Below, one piece after another: positions 8,461 through 18,808 of a stretch of 64,000 bases of DNA. The notes beneath the pieces are model-generated. The model was not told the DNA's origin. It saw nothing but the letters and a program-made list of their open reading frames with translations, and searched no databases. The DNA lies in the NCBI GenBank assembly GCA_965230215.1, contig CBDDKN010000001.1, positions 2,373,620 through 2,437,619 of the forward strand, written 5' to 3'. Position numbers and translations under genes: made by a program. How positions within the stretch are numbered: position 1 is the stretch's first letter; every line of letters begins with the position of its first letter. The stretch comes from RFSX01 sp965230215. GTDB taxonomy: Bacteria > Bacteroidota > Bacteroidia > Chitinophagales > Saprospiraceae.

Positions 8461-11400
8461 ATGTTCTATATGAGAATCCTATTAAGCCTACTTTTTGTAA
8501 TTCTTATTGGTCATACTTCTTACAGTCAAAACAGCAAACGCTTTTTCAGAGCGATACCCGCTGGCAGTGAAATTGAAGCTGCACCAAATTGGGCTCAGCT
8601 TATGTATAGCGACAACCCATATGTAAGCCAGGTCATAGATGCATATGAAGCATATTACAGGCAAAACGATTTTGAAAAAACTATTCATACCCAGAATTAC
8701 AAATACTGGATCAAAAAAGTGGAACCGCTTCTAGATGACAACGCCACTATCCAAATTCCAACACTTCAGGAAGAAGCCCAATTCTTCAAACAGCTCAAAG
8801 CCAAAAAGAAAAAAACCAATACAAAATCCATGGATGTGTGGTCAAGCATAGGTCCATTTGAAACTTACAAGAACAACACGCAAACACCCATTTCTCATCA
8901 TTCCAATGTATATTCTATAACACAATCGCTGAATGATCCCAATCTTCTTATCTGTGGTACCGAAAGTGGCGGCGTGTTCAAGACAACTGATAAAGGCCAG
9001 ACATGGACTCTGATTTCAAAAGATGAACCGTTTTCAAATGGCATCACAGCTGTGGCCATCGATCCCACTGATGATGATGTCTTCTATGTCTCGGGTAATA
9101 ACAGGATTTATAAAAGCACAGACGGGGGTTCTACATGGACCGAAAATTATGGCTTGGGTGGATCCGCCTATGAAATAAAATTTGACCCTGATGATCCCAC
9201 GCACATCTTTATGGCCACCAATCAAGGTTTATTCGAATCTACCGACAATGCCCTTACATGGTCACAAATCTTGACGGAGACGGTTTGGGATATCGACTGG
9301 CATCCCACAGATCATGATACTGTCTATATTCTGAAATCTAACCCAACAGAAAAGAAAACAGAATTCTTCAGGTCATTGAACAGCGGTATGACATGGACAT
9401 TGATCAGCACAGGCTGGTATGTACCTGAGGTTCCTGCAGAAGCCAATGAAAATGGTGGCAAAATCGGAGTATCTGCAGATGCACCTGATCGCGTTTATGC
9501 TTGCCTAATAGGACAAAGTAAAAATGGAGATAACGGATGGATTGGTATTTACAAAAGTGACAATTCCGGCACAAGCTGGTATCTACCTTCAGGTCAAATC
9601 GGTGGTCCCTATGCAGCCATCAATACCATGCCATGGAATGCGGCCGCATATGGAAGCGGTTATCATCAGGGATTCTACAATTTTGACTTCGAGGTATCAC
9701 CTGCTGATGCCGACCTGATGTGGTTTGGTACGATCAGGTTAAGTGAATCGTCTGATGGCGGTTTCAGCTATGTCAGTATTGGTGCGGCCAACTCCACCCG
9801 ATTAACCGACGTGCATGCCGACATACAATCAATTCATGTTCAGGGATCTGACATCTGGGTGGCCTCGGATGGTGGTATCAATTACTCTAACGACAACCTC
9901 ATGTCACACAGCTCACTTAAATATGGAATCAACGCACTTGACTTCTGGGGATTTGGTACCGGATGGAATGAGGATGTGCTTGTTGGAGGTAAATACCATA
10001 ATGGTAATACTGTATATTATGATAATTATGGTATAGGCAATTCACATAATGTCGGCGGTGTAGAAGAAGCCACAGGCTATGTGAATCGTCTTGTCAACAA
10101 AAACGTTTACTTCAATCAGTACTGGAGTGGTTACACAGTATCCAAGATTATATCTGATACATTATATGGTAATGCAGTGAATATAAATCCAGTTAACCTA
10201 CTCCCCAATGAAAGCTATTTGACCTCCTATTCATCTGGTTTCTACCATCACCCTATCTACCCAGGTAAAATGATTGCAGGCAAAGACTCCATAATTTGGG
10301 CTTCAAATGATGGGGGTAGCAACTGGAGTGTCATGCATGAGTTTGGAACTGGTCGTGTACTGGAAATGGAATACGCCCGATCTAATCCAGATGTGATTTA
10401 CTGTGTTTTTAAACCCACAGACTCATACTGGGAATGGTGCAAAATTTACAAGACCATAGATGGAGGGCAAAACTGGACACTCCTTCCTGATGTGCCAAGC
10501 AATAACAGATGGCGTCTTGAAATCAGCGTAAACCCTATCGATGAAAATGAAATCTGGGTAGCCACAGTCAATGGCGGCAACGGACAGAAAATATACAAGA
10601 GTGAAAACGGTGGCCAAAGTTGGACCAATATGACAACAAGTAGCTTTGATGGTGATAATATCAGAGACATCGCCTATCATGCTGGATCTGATGAACTTGT
10701 CTATGCTCTGACCAATCAAAGCTTTTATTACTACGACAAACCTGGAGGGGCCTGGATACAATATGATTCCGGATTACCGATGATACAAAACTCAGGTTTC
10801 CTGCGCTTATTCTATCGGGATAGTAAATTGCGTATGTGCTCAAAAGGACGTGGTTTCTGGGAAGCTGATATGCCAATGGTATTTGATCCGATCGCATTAC
10901 CGATGACAAAAAGCGATACAGTTCAATGCGAGAGAGACAGTGTCGTTCTGGATTGCCATTCAGTATTAAATCATAACAATGCAAGCTGGTTGTGGACCAT
11001 CACCCCTGCTCCCCAATATATCAGCAACAACCAAGACAGAAATCCAAAAGTGGTTTTCGGTTCTGCTGGCTATTATGATGTGGAGCTGGCCGTAACCGAT
11101 GATAATAATGTTACCGATACCCGATCTATCCCTCAGATGATATATGTAGAACCAGCATGTACTGCAGATACGATACAGGGTAAAAGCATTGCCCTGGCCG
11201 ATCAGGGCGATTGGGTGCAATTACCGGATTTTGATGTGTCAACAAGCACTTTTTCCATCACGGCATGGATCAAGCCCTCACAAATACAGGACAATTATGC
11301 TTCCATTGTGATGAATGATGGTGTGGCCGCAGGGCTTAATTTCAGAGAATCAAACAACACGCTTGGTTACCACTGGTCTAATGGGGGCTCATGGAGTTGG

Positions 11401-12441
11401 GATTCTAACCTGGTTGCACCCGTTGATGAATGGTCACATGTGGCTATGGTTGTTGATCCGACAGGTGTAAGTATTTTTCTCAATGGTCAAAAGGCCAGAC
11501 ACAACACAGCCATTTCACCAATTGACATGACAACATTTAAAATTGGAAGTTATAAAGGTTGGGGCGGAAGAAATTATAAAGGCGAAATTGATGAAGTAAG
11601 TATTTGGTCCAAAGCGCTTACAGATGATGAAGTCCGATTGCTTCGACATCTCACATTGGAAGACCACATCAGCGACCCCGACTTCTTGTCGTATTATCAA
11701 TTCAACAATGCCACTCCACAGATTCAGGATAAAGCAGGATTAAATCATGGCATTACAAATGGCAATGTGGTATTCAATGATTGCTATGCTGCTTTTGGTG
11801 GAGGTGAATCCGATATTCAGTTGGTCAACACTGGCGGCAATTATGTATTCGGAAGTACAGGAATTGAATTAAATTTCCCAGCAACGGGCAGCGTTCCAAA
11901 TGGCCAACTTGTAGCAACAAGAATAAATCTGCTTCCTTATCCAGCCTTGTTGAACAATGAAAATTTGGGCAGTTATTTTATTATCAACAACTACGGAGAC
12001 AATGGCTTTACGGATGTGTATGATATCAAGTATGATGATCCTTATTCCTCTCCTAGTTCTGATGCTGTGGCCAATCCTTCATCTGTAAGATTGATAAGGA
12101 GACCTGCTAATAGTTATATGTCGGATTGGAATGTACTATGTAACATGAACAGTGTAGCTGGTGAATTCTACTCCTTTGCCAATAATGCCAATTGCCAGAA
12201 TGCAGAGTTTGGACAGTACTTCCTCAATCTGTGTCTGCCGAGTTCAATAGAAAACATGGATTACCAGAATGGTGAAACGAAGGAGGTGCGTGTATCTCAG
12301 TTTATCGAAGCCTACAATACCATTTTCAGCGGCGCCAATGTCTTATACTCATCCGAAGGCAGCATTGATCTGCTTCCTGAATTTGAGGTAAAGACTGGCG
12401 GATTATTTGAAGCTAATAATTCTGGTTGTACCAATAATTAG
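8461..12441 (+). CDS. Large secreted BNR/sortilin-like, PKD, LamG protein with 3-coathanger C-terminus
   Basis: 1326 residues. Signal peptide at 1-22 (the internal MRILLSLLFVILIGHTSYSQ suggests start 8461 or 8470). Residues about 140-800 contain repeated BNR/Asp-box turns such as STDGGSTW, TDKGQTW, SNDGGSNW, TIDGGQNW and SENGGQSW, typical of sortilin/exo-sialidase-like beta-propellers. A PKD-like domain follows (about 810-895), then a LamG/concanavalin-type domain (about 900-1080, with TAWIKPSQ and DEVSIWSKAL). The last 70 residues (GSIDLLPEFEVKTGGLFEAN, final Cys) match the repeat seen at the end of Saprospiria surface proteins. No standard T9SS domain was seen. Its TAG overlaps the convergent polA stop. 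Confidence 0.88.
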   Translation: MFYMRILLSLLFVILIGHTSYSQNSKRFFRAIPAGSEIEAAPNWAQLMYSDNPYVSQVIDAYEAYYRQNDFEKTIHTQNYKYWIKKVEPLLDDNATIQIPTLQEEAQFFKQLKAKKKKTNTKSMDVWSSIGPFETYKNNTQTPISHHSNVYSITQSLNDPNLLICGTESGGVFKTTDKGQTWTLISKDEPFSNGITAVAIDPTDDDVFYVSGNNRIYKSTDGGSTWTENYGLGGSAYEIKFDPDDPTHIFMATNQGLFESTDNALTWSQILTETVWDIDWHPTDHDTVYILKSNPTEKKTEFFRSLNSGMTWTLISTGWYVPEVPAEANENGGKIGVSADAPDRVYACLIGQSKNGDNGWIGIYKSDNSGTSWYLPSGQIGGPYAAINTMPWNAAAYGSGYHQGFYNFDFEVSPADADLMWFGTIRLSESSDGGFSYVSIGAANSTRLTDVHADIQSIHVQGSDIWVASDGGINYSNDNLMSHSSLKYGINALDFWGFGTGWNEDVLVGGKYHNGNTVYYDNYGIGNSHNVGGVEEATGYVNRLVNKNVYFNQYWSGYTVSKIISDTLYGNAVNINPVNLLPNESYLTSYSSGFYHHPIYPGKMIAGKDSIIWASNDGGSNWSVMHEFGTGRVLEMEYARSNPDVIYCVFKPTDSYWEWCKIYKTIDGGQNWTLLPDVPSNNRWRLEISVNPIDENEIWVATVNGGNGQKIYKSENGGQSWTNMTTSSFDGDNIRDIAYHAGSDELVYALTNQSFYYYDKPGGAWIQYDSGLPMIQNSGFLRLFYRDSKLRMCSKGRGFWEADMPMVFDPIALPMTKSDTVQCERDSVVLDCHSVLNHNNASWLWTITPAPQYISNNQDRNPKVVFGSAGYYDVELAVTDDNNVTDTRSIPQMIYVEPACTADTIQGKSIALADQGDWVQLPDFDVSTSTFSITAWIKPSQIQDNYASIVMNDGVAAGLNFRESNNTLGYHWSNGGSWSWDSNLVAPVDEWSHVAMVVDPTGVSIFLNGQKARHNTAISPIDMTTFKIGSYKGWGGRNYKGEIDEVSIWSKALTDDEVRLLRHLTLEDHISDPDFLSYYQFNNATPQIQDKAGLNHGITNGNVVFNDCYAAFGGGESDIQLVNTGGNYVFGSTGIELNFPATGSVPNGQLVATRINLLPYPALLNNENLGSYFIINNYGDNGFTDVYDIKYDDPYSSPSSDAVANPSSVRLIRRPANSYMSDWNVLCNMNSVAGEFYSFANNANCQNAEFGQYFLNLCLPSSIENMDYQNGETKEVRVSQFIEAYNTIFSGANVLYSSEGSIDLLPEFEVKTGGLFEANNSGCTNN

Positions 12442-15218
12442 TGCGCTTGCAGCCAATTATCGCCTGTTCCGGCTTCAACCAGGATAGGCACTGAAAGGCC
12501 CGGTAAGGCATCCTTCATATTGTCGATGATAATTGGTGTTAATTCGTCCAGTTCAGACTTGTGTATATCGAATACAAGTTCATCATGTACCTGCATGATC
12601 ATTTTAGACTTGTATTGCTTCTCCTTGAAGATATCATGAATGCGAATCATCGCCATCTTTATCATGTCCGCAGCTGAACCCTGTATCGGTGTATTGATTG
12701 CCATGCGTTCAGCATTGGATCTGGCCAATCCATTTCTAGAATTGATATCTCTAAGAATACGTTTCCTTCCTACCAGGGTCTTGACATATCCATGCTCCCT
12801 GGCAAAGTCAACAATTTCAGTCATATAACGCTTCAATCCTTTGAACTGCTCGAAATAGTTCTCAATCAAGTCTTTGGCTTCCGCGCGCTTAATTCCCAAT
12901 TGTCTTGAGAGGTTTGTAGCACCAGCACCATAAATAATTGAAAAGTTGACCGTCTTCGCATTTCTTCTTTGCTCTGCAGTTACTGCATCAAAATCTACAT
13001 TATAAACTTTGGCAGCTGTAGCACGGTGGAAATCCCTCCCTGCATTGAAAGCTTCCAACATGAATTCATCTTTGGAAATCTCAGCGATGAGACGTAATTC
13101 TATCTGAGAATAATCAGCTGCCAGCAATATATGATTCTCATCACGCGGGATAAAGGCTTTGCGTATCTCGCGACCGGCGTCATTCTTAATTGGAATATTC
13201 TGAAGGTTTGGATTTTCAGAACTCAAACGTCCCGTGGCAGCTCTGGCCTGATTAAAATTACTGTGCACCCTCCCTGTTTTCTCATTGATCATCAAAGGTA
13301 AGGCATCAACATATGTAGACTTGAGTTTGCTGAACTTCCTAAACTCCAATATCTTATTTACGATCTCATTGTCTACAGCCAATTCCGTCAGCTTCTCAAC
13401 GTCTGTAGAATATTGCCCGGAGCTGGTTTTGCGCCAGCGATATGGAATCTTCATTCGATCAAAAAGCACCTCGCCCACCTGCTTGGGACTGGCAATATTG
13501 AATTGTGTACCGGCCATCTTATAAATGGCTCGCTCTTCATCCATTATATTCTTCTCAAGCTCTTTTGAATAGTTGTTCAGGAAGTCACCATCTACCCTAA
13601 CGCCTTCGAATTCCATTTGAGCTAATACATCAATAAGAGGCGTTTCTACAGTATTATATAGCTCTGTAAGCTCTGCCTTTTCCAAATCTGTCTTGAGCTG
13701 ATTTTGAATCTGCAAAGTGATGTCTGCATCTTCAGCAGCATAATCGGTCACCTTTTCAGGTTCGATATCACGCATACTGAGCTGATTCTTGCCACGCTTA
13801 CCTATCAGTTTTTCAATAGGCACCATTTTATAGTTTAATAGCGCTTCAGAGATATAATCGAGCTTATGTCTCAAGTCTGGTTCTAAAAGGTAGTGCGCAA
13901 TCATGGTGTCGAAATACTCGCCCTGAACTTCCACATCGTACCACTTCATCATCAGGATATCATATTTGATGTTCTGCCCGATCTTTAGGATCTCTTTGTT
14001 TTCAAGCACCGGTTTGAATATATCAACACGTGCCATCGCTTCATCTCTATCTTCGGGAACCGGCACATAGTAGGCTTTGAATGGCTCAAATGAAAAGGCC
14101 ATCCCAACCAGTTCGGCAGCATTGGCATCTATGCCGGTGGTCTCAGTATCAAAACTGATAGCTTTCTGTTGTGACAACAATTGCGCAAGAGACTTCATGT
14201 CTTCGTGTGTGTCTACCATGCGGTAGTCATGTTCTACATTTTCGATGTTCTTGTCTCCTATTGTATAAGTATTGCCACCAGATGGCGCAGCTTTCTTAAC
14301 TTCTTTCTGCTCACCTCCAAAAAGGTCTCCTTGTACAGGTTCTGTCTTTCCTAGAATGCTGTCTGCCAAGGATCTGAATTCAAGTTCTCGGAATACCTCT
14401 GTCAAAGCAGGTCTATCAAAAGCTTCTACTTCATATTTTTTAGCATCAAACTGTATAGGTACATCAATCTTGATTGTGGCCAACCATTTCGATTGCCTAC
14501 CCTGTTCAGCATAGTTGATTACATTTTCTTTTTGTTTGCCTTTGAGTTGATCTGTGTTGTTAAGAATCTCTTCCACAGAGCCAAATTGCTTGAGCAGCTT
14601 CACAGCAGTCTTAGCACCAATCCCGGGGATACCAGGAATATTATCAACACTGTCCCCCTGAAGTCCCAATACATCAATCACCTGCTCAACACGTTCAATA
14701 TCCCATTTCTCAAGCACTTCCGGCACACCAAGTATATCTACACCATTACCTTGTCTGGATGGTTTGTAGATAAATATCTTGTCAGACACCAATTGTGCAT
14801 AATCCTTGTCAGGCGTCACCATAAATACATCAAAACCTTCTTTCTCGGCTTGCTTGGAGATAGTACCAATAACATCATCCGCTTCATAGTTCGGAATAGA
14901 TATAATGGGAATGTTAAAGGCCTTTACAATCTGTTCTATATAAGGCAATGCGATACCGATGTCTTCTGGTTGCGCATCTCTATTGGCTTTATATGCTTCA
15001 AAAGCATCGTGACGAAATGTCTTACCTGGCGGATCAAAAGCCACAGCGATGTGCGTTGGATTTTGATTGCGCAATACATCCCATAGAAAACGTACGAAGC
15101 CGGTTATAGCGGAGGTGTTGATTCCTTTGGAATTGATCAGTGGTCTATTGATAAATGCATAATGCGCTCTGTATACAAGGGCATGCCCGTCAAGCAGAAA
15201 TAGTTTCTTGTCACTCAT
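12438..15218 (-). CDS. polA: DNA polymerase I
   Basis: 926 residues, full length. It fills gaps and removes RNA primers during replication and repair. Domains: 5'-3' exonuclease (1-290, with YEADDVIGT, DKDYAQLV and DNIPGIPGIGAKTA), 3'-5' exonuclease (about 330-515, SFDTETTG near 352 and YAAEDADITLQ, so proofreading residues look intact), and polymerase (about 540-926, motif A LLAADYSQIELRLIAE, the O-helix RRNAKTVNFSIIYG, motif C QVHDELVFD). Transcribed toward the large BNR gene; the two stop codons overlap (12438-12441), leaving no room for a terminator between them. Confidence 0.98.
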   Translation of the reverse strand: MSDKKLFLLDGHALVYRAHYAFINRPLINSKGINTSAITGFVRFLWDVLRNQNPTHIAVAFDPPGKTFRHDAFEAYKANRDAQPEDIGIALPYIEQIVKAFNIPIISIPNYEADDVIGTISKQAEKEGFDVFMVTPDKDYAQLVSDKIFIYKPSRQGNGVDILGVPEVLEKWDIERVEQVIDVLGLQGDSVDNIPGIPGIGAKTAVKLLKQFGSVEEILNNTDQLKGKQKENVINYAEQGRQSKWLATIKIDVPIQFDAKKYEVEAFDRPALTEVFRELEFRSLADSILGKTEPVQGDLFGGEQKEVKKAAPSGGNTYTIGDKNIENVEHDYRMVDTHEDMKSLAQLLSQQKAISFDTETTGIDANAAELVGMAFSFEPFKAYYVPVPEDRDEAMARVDIFKPVLENKEILKIGQNIKYDILMMKWYDVEVQGEYFDTMIAHYLLEPDLRHKLDYISEALLNYKMVPIEKLIGKRGKNQLSMRDIEPEKVTDYAAEDADITLQIQNQLKTDLEKAELTELYNTVETPLIDVLAQMEFEGVRVDGDFLNNYSKELEKNIMDEERAIYKMAGTQFNIASPKQVGEVLFDRMKIPYRWRKTSSGQYSTDVEKLTELAVDNEIVNKILEFRKFSKLKSTYVDALPLMINEKTGRVHSNFNQARAATGRLSSENPNLQNIPIKNDAGREIRKAFIPRDENHILLAADYSQIELRLIAEISKDEFMLEAFNAGRDFHRATAAKVYNVDFDAVTAEQRRNAKTVNFSIIYGAGATNLSRQLGIKRAEAKDLIENYFEQFKGLKRYMTEIVDFAREHGYVKTLVGRKRILRDINSRNGLARSNAERMAINTPIQGSAADMIKMAMIRIHDIFKEKQYKSKMIMQVHDELVFDIHKSELDELTPIIIDNMKDALPGLSVPILVEAGTGDNWLQAH

Positions 15219-15310
15219 GGGATAAAAATATTCTTCTTTTTGTCTATGACTTCAATATCAGGCAAAAAATATTACTATTTTCCATATGCAAATTGTAATT
15301 CTCAGCATAC

Positions 15311-18300
15311 ATGTTTAAAACTTCCATTTTACCCCTTCTGTTCGCATGCATCGCAATTTGTATGTCTTCGATCTACATGCATGCGGAAGGAACAGCAGAA
15401 CTGGCACCAAACGACAGGATAAATATCAATGGGAATGTTACACATGATATCGCAGCGCTTCATATTGCCAGCTCTCAATATTTTGACTTTGCCGAACGCG
15501 GCAATAATGATCCACTGAGCAGATTGTATGTACATATAAATGATCCTGATTCGGAGAGCCTATTCTTAGGATTCAGCAGACCGCACCGAATGAACTCCAA
15601 TGAAGCGCTCAATGTAGACATGTGGCTTGTAGATCCCGCAGGAAGGGATGTCTTCGGACCATTCAGATTGGATGATGAGATCTTTCAAATTGATGACAGG
15701 TCTCAAGCTGTCGCTGGCCCCAATGTAATGAATGATCAGGGTTACCAAGCCATTGAAATAGATTCAGAAACACTGTCTTCCAGAGGTTGGTCTGGTTCTG
15801 GAGATTACTATATAGAGTTTAGAAATCGCAGTAATGGTCTTTCCATACTTTTTGATTATTGGGATATTACCGTTGCAGAATCATCAGGCAACGCATTCTT
15901 TCCAAAACCTGGCCGTGTATGGGCCTACAATTGGTCCATCTTTGCCATCAATGATTTTGGCTTTCCCAACAGACCATTTAATGGTGCCTTTTATGTTTGC
16001 GCCCCTGATGAATCGAGTCCTGGATCTGGATATATTTCTCGCATCGATTTCGATAACAGCGGATTCAGACCAGGTGCGTTTAATTTTTCATTCAACAGTT
16101 TTGGGCTTCAGCAAACGGAAAAAGTGACTGAAGACAGAAAAAGTGTGGAAAGCAGAAACTTAACGATTCCCGAGTATGCTATTTATCTGAACGATCCTAT
16201 TGATATTTGTCGGACGGCCAGTTTAAAATCAGCATCCCTAATTGGCCTGACCAGATGCGGTGCCAATGGATTCGAATTTATACTCGAAGGAGACAACAGT
16301 ATTACAATAGATATTTTACTGGATTTTGATAAAGGCGATGGGATTTATACTCCTAACACTGCAGATCTGTTAATTGCTGCAAGCATAGAAAATGGAAACG
16401 AAACCAGATTGTATTGGGATGGCTATGATGGATTGGGGAATGATCTCAATACCGATCTGAATGCCACTATCCCGCTCAAGTTGCTTTTCGGCCAGCAGGC
16501 CTATCATTTCCCCATTTATGATGGTGAGTATATGTCCAACGGTTTTCGCATCGATAGAATTAGACCAAAAAGTGATGCTCCTGTTCTGATCTATTATGAT
16601 GATAGCGATATTGACAGTGAATCCGGAACCGGCTCTAGTCTGATAGAACTGAATGGTTGTGCTCCAAGATGTCACAATTGGAATGTCTTCATAAGCGAAA
16701 ACAGACCAGGCTATGGCAACAGAAATACGATCAATACATGGTGGTATGCGCATAGTTTTGAATCAAGTGAAATATTAGATATACCGCCTTACTTCAATTG
16801 CAGTATTCAGGGTCCACGTTCTATATGTGAGAAGGACACAGCATTCCTGCAATTGCGGCCAGAAGTATTTCCATATGCTGCTGATGAACCGCGTATTACA
16901 GGGATCAAATGGTCAGGTCCTTCTATCGTTGGCGATACCAATAAGCTGTTTGTATTTTTTGACGGACCAGGCACTTATTCTGCGGAGTTGTTTTGGACAT
17001 CAGAGAATGGGGATCAGTGCTCGAATTTATGTGAATACACAGTAGACCTTATTCCAGCATTTGAAAGTCGGATTGATACAATCATAAACTTTGGTGATAG
17101 TCTGATTATCAATAATCAGTTGTACACTGCTGAAGGCGAGTATATGCAAAACCTGCTTAGCCAGAATGGATGCGATTCCACCTTGATTATAAAGCTTGGG
17201 TTTGATATTCCGGAATTGACAATTGATTGCCAATTGGAACAGGAGGAAATATTATGTGAAGGTGCATCAGCATTAATCACCGCTGGTTTAATATACAGCG
17301 ATAGCCTTCTAATCAACACGCCAAGAAATATCGAATGGCGTGGGGCTGATTTTAACCGCATTAATGATTATGAAATATTGGCCGAAGCATCGGGTAGATA
17401 TGAATTCATGTTTGAGTATCTGGATTACCGGGACTCATTGCGACAATCCAACTGTTTTATCGATGTCGAATCTTTCCCAAGCTATACAGACAGCTTCCCG
17501 GTTTCACTGATAGAAGGAGAAAGCTATATCAATAATGGTGTGGAATATCATGAGGAGGGCGAGTATATACAGCACCTGATTAGCAAAGATGGCTGCGATA
17601 GTACACTTATCATCACGATTATAGGTCAGGAGCTGCCATTACCGGAACAGTATATCAAATATGATTTCAATGATTGCCGCTCATCAGATTATAGTCTACT
17701 AACAGCCAGTACACAAAATGACTGTGGCAACATCAGGGCATTCCATGCGGATAGAGAAAATGCAATCACAAATCCGCATAGCTGTACTGCAGGTGTGGAA
17801 GGAGAGGCCATCTGTATTGCTTCTATTGATGCCTGTGAAATAGATTCTTCCAGTTTTGACCAGGCTTTGAAATTCAGGATACTGTTCACCCCTGAAGCAT
17901 CACAATCTTTTAATTTCCAATCATTACAGTTTTTCCAAAAGGCACCAGAATTCTATCAATGGACAACAGGACAATCAGGGCCCAACAATTATCCGGCTAA
18001 ATTCGGTCTCGAGATAAGCGTAAACGGACAAATCGTATATAGCGAAAGAGATAGAAATACTAGCAACGCGTGGCAATTCGAATATTTTAACTTGAGTGAT
18101 GTCGATAGCTTGGTCCTTGATGGCAATGCCTTACTGGAAATAAGTTTGCTTCCTTATTGTACAAAAGGGATTGATTCAAATGTAAGTGCATGGGATATTG
18201 ATGAATTGTATCTGGCATTTGAATGCGTAGAGGCAAGCAATAGATTGGTCTCAGGAACAATCAAAGATGCTCGAGGGAATGCCATTTCTGAAGTGACACT

Positions 18301-18742
18301 GGCTTTGCAGCAATCAAACGCGGAGCATATCAATCATTTTACTGATGTTGATGAAAACGGTAAATTCCAAATTGAACTACCGGATGCATTTGTAGGCGAA
18401 CTTGTTTTTTCAAAACAAGATTTAATTCTAAACAGGCTGAGCACCCTAGATGCCACAATCATTCAATCTCATGTAAGCGGTGTGAACACACTCGACAGCT
18501 CATTGAAAAAACTGGCCGCTGATCTCAATCAAAATGGGAGCATTACAATAGAAGATATAGAATTATTAAAATCCATCATCCTGGAAACAAAAGCAGATGA
18601 GCTAAGCGAAGATCAATGGCTTTTTATCATTGAAAGACAAGCTTATGATCCGCAGTTAAATATGATATCTATTGATGGAAGTGATGGATCTATACAGCTC
18701 AAAGTGACCGGTGTGAAGATCGGTGATGTATCGGGTCAATAA
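15311..18742 (+). CDS. Large secreted surface protein with dockerin-type C-terminus
   Basis: 1143 residues. Signal peptide at 1-25 (MFKTSILPLLFACIAICMSS), mature start AEGTAELAPND. It is a paralogue of the 1576-residue protein at 38273: shared blocks include FAINDFGFPNRPFNGAFYVC near residue 211, a LLDFDKGDGIYTPNT block near 335, CHNW near 455 and the YDFNDCRSSDYS block near 783. Two NGCDST-type repeats occur at about 618 and 759. The C-terminal 160 residues hold a carboxypeptidase-regulatory-like beta domain and a dockerin-like Ca-binding loop (DLNQNGSITIEDIELLKSII), ending KIGDVSGQ. Unlike the paralogue it stops there, with no cohesin-like or T9SS domain. Terminator follows immediately. Confidence 0.87.
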   Translation: MFKTSILPLLFACIAICMSSIYMHAEGTAELAPNDRININGNVTHDIAALHIASSQYFDFAERGNNDPLSRLYVHINDPDSESLFLGFSRPHRMNSNEALNVDMWLVDPAGRDVFGPFRLDDEIFQIDDRSQAVAGPNVMNDQGYQAIEIDSETLSSRGWSGSGDYYIEFRNRSNGLSILFDYWDITVAESSGNAFFPKPGRVWAYNWSIFAINDFGFPNRPFNGAFYVCAPDESSPGSGYISRIDFDNSGFRPGAFNFSFNSFGLQQTEKVTEDRKSVESRNLTIPEYAIYLNDPIDICRTASLKSASLIGLTRCGANGFEFILEGDNSITIDILLDFDKGDGIYTPNTADLLIAASIENGNETRLYWDGYDGLGNDLNTDLNATIPLKLLFGQQAYHFPIYDGEYMSNGFRIDRIRPKSDAPVLIYYDDSDIDSESGTGSSLIELNGCAPRCHNWNVFISENRPGYGNRNTINTWWYAHSFESSEILDIPPYFNCSIQGPRSICEKDTAFLQLRPEVFPYAADEPRITGIKWSGPSIVGDTNKLFVFFDGPGTYSAELFWTSENGDQCSNLCEYTVDLIPAFESRIDTIINFGDSLIINNQLYTAEGEYMQNLLSQNGCDSTLIIKLGFDIPELTIDCQLEQEEILCEGASALITAGLIYSDSLLINTPRNIEWRGADFNRINDYEILAEASGRYEFMFEYLDYRDSLRQSNCFIDVESFPSYTDSFPVSLIEGESYINNGVEYHEEGEYIQHLISKDGCDSTLIITIIGQELPLPEQYIKYDFNDCRSSDYSLLTASTQNDCGNIRAFHADRENAITNPHSCTAGVEGEAICIASIDACEIDSSSFDQALKFRILFTPEASQSFNFQSLQFFQKAPEFYQWTTGQSGPNNYPAKFGLEISVNGQIVYSERDRNTSNAWQFEYFNLSDVDSLVLDGNALLEISLLPYCTKGIDSNVSAWDIDELYLAFECVEASNRLVSGTIKDARGNAISEVTLALQQSNAEHINHFTDVDENGKFQIELPDAFVGELVFSKQDLILNRLSTLDATIIQSHVSGVNTLDSSLKKLAADLNQNGSITIEDIELLKSIILETKADELSEDQWLFIIERQAYDPQLNMISIDGSDGSIQLKVTGVKIGDVSGQ

Positions 18743-18786
18743 AAAAAGCCCCACTGACGATCTTAGATGTCAGCGAGGCTTTTATA
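18741..18786. terminator. Bidirectional terminator
   Basis: Hairpin with arms AAGCC/CTGAC and GTCAG/GGCTT (18746-18781), flanked by seven A on the left and a T-rich tract on the right. It separates the convergent dockerin-type and DUF3078 genes. Confidence 0.8.
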
Positions 18787-18808
18787 TATTTTGGATTCTT
18801 GTTTCTAA

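Noticed and set aside
14493..15086. A 197-codon open frame on the plus strand inside polA
   Set aside because: It is antisense to the conserved exonuclease domain of polA, has no recognisable fold and is a coding shadow.
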